Below, in pieces: positions 31,281-32,469 of a DNA stretch of 32,469 nt. Every line of letters starts with the position of its first letter. The stretch's first letter is position 1. This DNA comes from Dactylosporangium sp. AC04546. Lineage in GTDB: Bacteria > Actinomycetota > Actinomycetes > Mycobacteriales > Micromonosporaceae. The notes beneath the pieces are model-generated. The model was not told the DNA's origin and did not search any database. It was given only the letters and a program-made list of their open reading frames with translations. The position numbers were made by a program, and so were the translations under genes. The stretch covers positions 1-32,469 of the forward strand of contig NZ_JAHYSG010000131.1 of NCBI RefSeq assembly GCF_022095675.1, read 5' to 3'.

Positions 31281-31287
31281 GTGTCGC

Positions 31288-31293
31288 ACGGTA
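31288..31293 (-). promoter_or_regulatory. -10 box TACCGT, leaderless SUKH-like gene
   Basis: TACCGT on the minus strand, then 7 nt, then ATG 31280. It fits TANNNT; no -35 is evident. Confidence 0.45.
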
Positions 31294-31357
31294 CGGCCAG
31301 GGATGGGGTTCTTCCGTCGCCTATCGGACCGACACGGGCGCGCGTTTGCGCAATCCG

Positions 31358-31762
31358 CTACGCGGGGGCCCCGGCGGGGGCGATCGGCACCATGCCCAGA
31401 TAGTTGAGCTTGTCCACGATCGCCTCGGCGGTGAACGGCTTGATCACGTACTCGTGCGCGCCCGCGGCGAGCGCCCGCACGATCTGGCCGTGCTCGCTCT
31501 CGGTCGTGACCATCATGAGGGTCATCTGGCGGAGGTGCTTCTGCTTGCGGACGGCCAGGACGAACTCCAGGCCGTTCATCTCGGGCATGTTCCAGTCGAT
31601 GAGCGCGAGCCCGGGCTGGAGGTTGTCGTTCCAGATCTGGTCGAGCGCGTTCTTGCCGTTGGTGGCCTCGCGCACCTCGAAGCCCAACGGCAGCAGGATC
31701 CGTTTCAGGATGCCCCGCATCGCACGCGAATCGTCGATGACCATGGCGAGCTTGGTGTCCAT
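31358..31762 (-). CDS. CheY-like single-domain response regulator
   Basis: A 134-aa receiver domain without output domain. Acidic pair Asp10-Asp11 (VIDDSRAMR), phosphoacceptor Asp56 (ALIDWNMPEMNG), Thr86/87 (MMVTTES), Lys108 (YVIKPF). The order VIDDSRAMRGILKRILLPLGFEV...ALDQIWNDN is of the CheY type used in chemotaxis and in two-component phosphorelays. No kinase gene lies in the window. ATG 31762 has GGAGAGGGGA about 8 nt upstream. Confidence 0.93.
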   Translation of the reverse strand: MDTKLAMVIDDSRAMRGILKRILLPLGFEVREATNGKNALDQIWNDNLQPGLALIDWNMPEMNGLEFVLAVRKQKHLRQMTLMMVTTESEHGQIVRALAAGAHEYVIKPFTAEAIVDKLNYLGMVPIAPAGAPA

Positions 31763-31828
31763 GCAGGCTTCCCCTCTCCGCAAGCCCCATCGGCGGGGGC
31801 CCGCGGATTCTGAGAAAAGCCCGGTGGA

Positions 31829-31852
31829 GGGCCGCCTACGCCCCGGCGGCCC
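31829..31852 (-). terminator. Terminator of the right-edge gene
   Basis: A perfect 8-bp stem GGGCCGCC/GGCGGCCC (31829-31836 with 31845-31852) and 8-nt loop, 15 nt downstream of the right-edge gene. A short U-run (31818-31815) follows after 10 nt on the minus strand. Confidence 0.55.
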
Positions 31853-31867
31853 CATCCGTCGCAGCGG

Positions 31868-32469
31868 TTACGGGGCGCTGCTGGTGCGCTTCATCTGGAT
31901 GGTTATGGTCGAGTTGGTCAGGCTCATCGCCACGGAGCCACAGTTGATCTTCATCGGCTCCGGCACCCGGGCGGCGAGCTTGCCGCTGTAGTCACTCACG
32001 CCGTTGCGGTAGAACGTCTCGGTGCCGTTCGGGCGGGGGTCGCCGAAGACCAGCATGCCGTTCTCGACCTTGAACGTGTAGCTGATGAACCCGGTGAACA
32101 TGTAGTCGAACTTGCTCGTGCCGGCGGCGCTGGTGCCGGTGAGGTGGACGCCGTTGCCGTAGTCGAACACCGCGCGCCCGGTGTCGTTGTACCGCTGATA
32201 CGTCCCGCTGCTGGTGAACGGGAACACGCCGGTGTTGCGCACGGTGACCTGCTCGTCGTGCTTCTCCTCGAGCCACACGCCGTAGACGCAGGCGGCGTCG
32301 GCGGCCTTCGACGGGCTCGCCGAGGCGCTGGCCGACGGCTCCACGGACGCGGTAGGGGTGGCATCGGTGGTCGGGCCGGCGGAGGCCGACGGGGTGGCGG
32401 ACGCGGTGGCCGGCGGCGGGGCCGCGGCGGGCAGGCCGTCCTCGTCACCGCCCGACGTCGCCGCGTAGA
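31868..32469 (-). CDS. Partial anchored or secreted protein with Ser/Pro/Ala linker
   Basis: The frame is open through the right edge, so the N-terminus is missing; ~200 residues are visible. They begin with an acidic Gly segment, then a long Ala/Pro/Ser/Thr linker (to ...[16 protein letters not shown]), then a ~130-residue domain VYGVWLEEKHDEQVTVRNTGVFPF...GKLAARVPEPMKINCGSVAMSLTNSTITIQMKRTSSAP. The domain looks all-beta and contains two cysteines that may pair, compatible with an extracellular domain behind a signal peptide, membrane helix or kinase-like N-terminus. No family recognised. Starting it at the internal GTG 32344 would cut the linker arbitrarily. Confidence 0.7.
   Translation of the reverse strand, partial: YAATSGGDEDGLPAAAPPPATASATPSASAGPTTDATPTASVEPSASASASPSKAADAACVYGVWLEEKHDEQVTVRNTGVFPFTSSGTYQRYNDTGRAVFDYGNGVHLTGTSAAGTSKFDYMFTGFISYTFKVENGMLVFGDPRPNGTETFYRNGVSDYSGKLAARVPEPMKINCGSVAMSLTNSTITIQMKRTSSAP

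Overview
The window is very GC-rich and gene-dense, and reads as chromosomal DNA of a filamentous actinomycete, most likely of the Micromonosporaceae (Actinoplanes/Micromonospora type). The grounds are strong G/C bias at third codon positions, many GTG starts, many starts that look leaderless, long hairpin terminators with weak U-tracts, and the protein families present. The family-level placement is an inference. No rRNA genes, CRISPR arrays or insertion sequences were found.

Left part (1-10653). A minus-strand set runs SNF2 helicase, YciI-like protein, SWIM zinc-finger protein. Divergent from it is a secreted penicillin-acylase-type hydrolase with a C-terminal discoidin domain. Then come a small TmrB-like ATPase (minus), a receiver-like fragment, and a LacI-type repressor. 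The repressor's upstream region holds two identical 12-bp palindromes around a promoter, followed by a strong terminator that lies before the repressor gene. Exonuclease III follows.

Middle (10654-17500). A five-gene peptide/nickel-type ABC importer operon is ordered permease (C-type), lipoprotein, permease (B-type), ATPase (D), ATPase (F). It has a leader promoter, a large hairpin between lipoprotein and second permease, and a terminator at the end.

17501-28736. Mostly single genes: an L7/L12-C-terminal-like small protein, a secreted S8 protease, a YghZ-type aldo/keto reductase, an emfourin-like lipoprotein (minus), an MFS transporter, a repeat-bearing gene-free region, a DUF2334 polysaccharide-deacetylase-like protein (minus), an 865-aa protein of unknown function with three degenerate N-terminal modules and a proline-rich repeat tract, and a family 2 glycosyltransferase.

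Right part (28721-32469), all minus strand. A DGPF/YCII protein is followed by an accessory-looking array of six tRNA genes around an HNH endonuclease gene, then a 49-codon small gene with its own promoter and terminator, a SUKH-like protein, a CheY-like response regulator, and the 3' part of an anchored or secreted protein cut by the window edge. The tRNA array is the most unusual part. Two tRNAs carry leucine anticodons (CAG, CAA) on short class I bodies. The Trp-type tRNA has a broken anticodon stem, one Ser tRNA lacks U8, and none encodes CCA.
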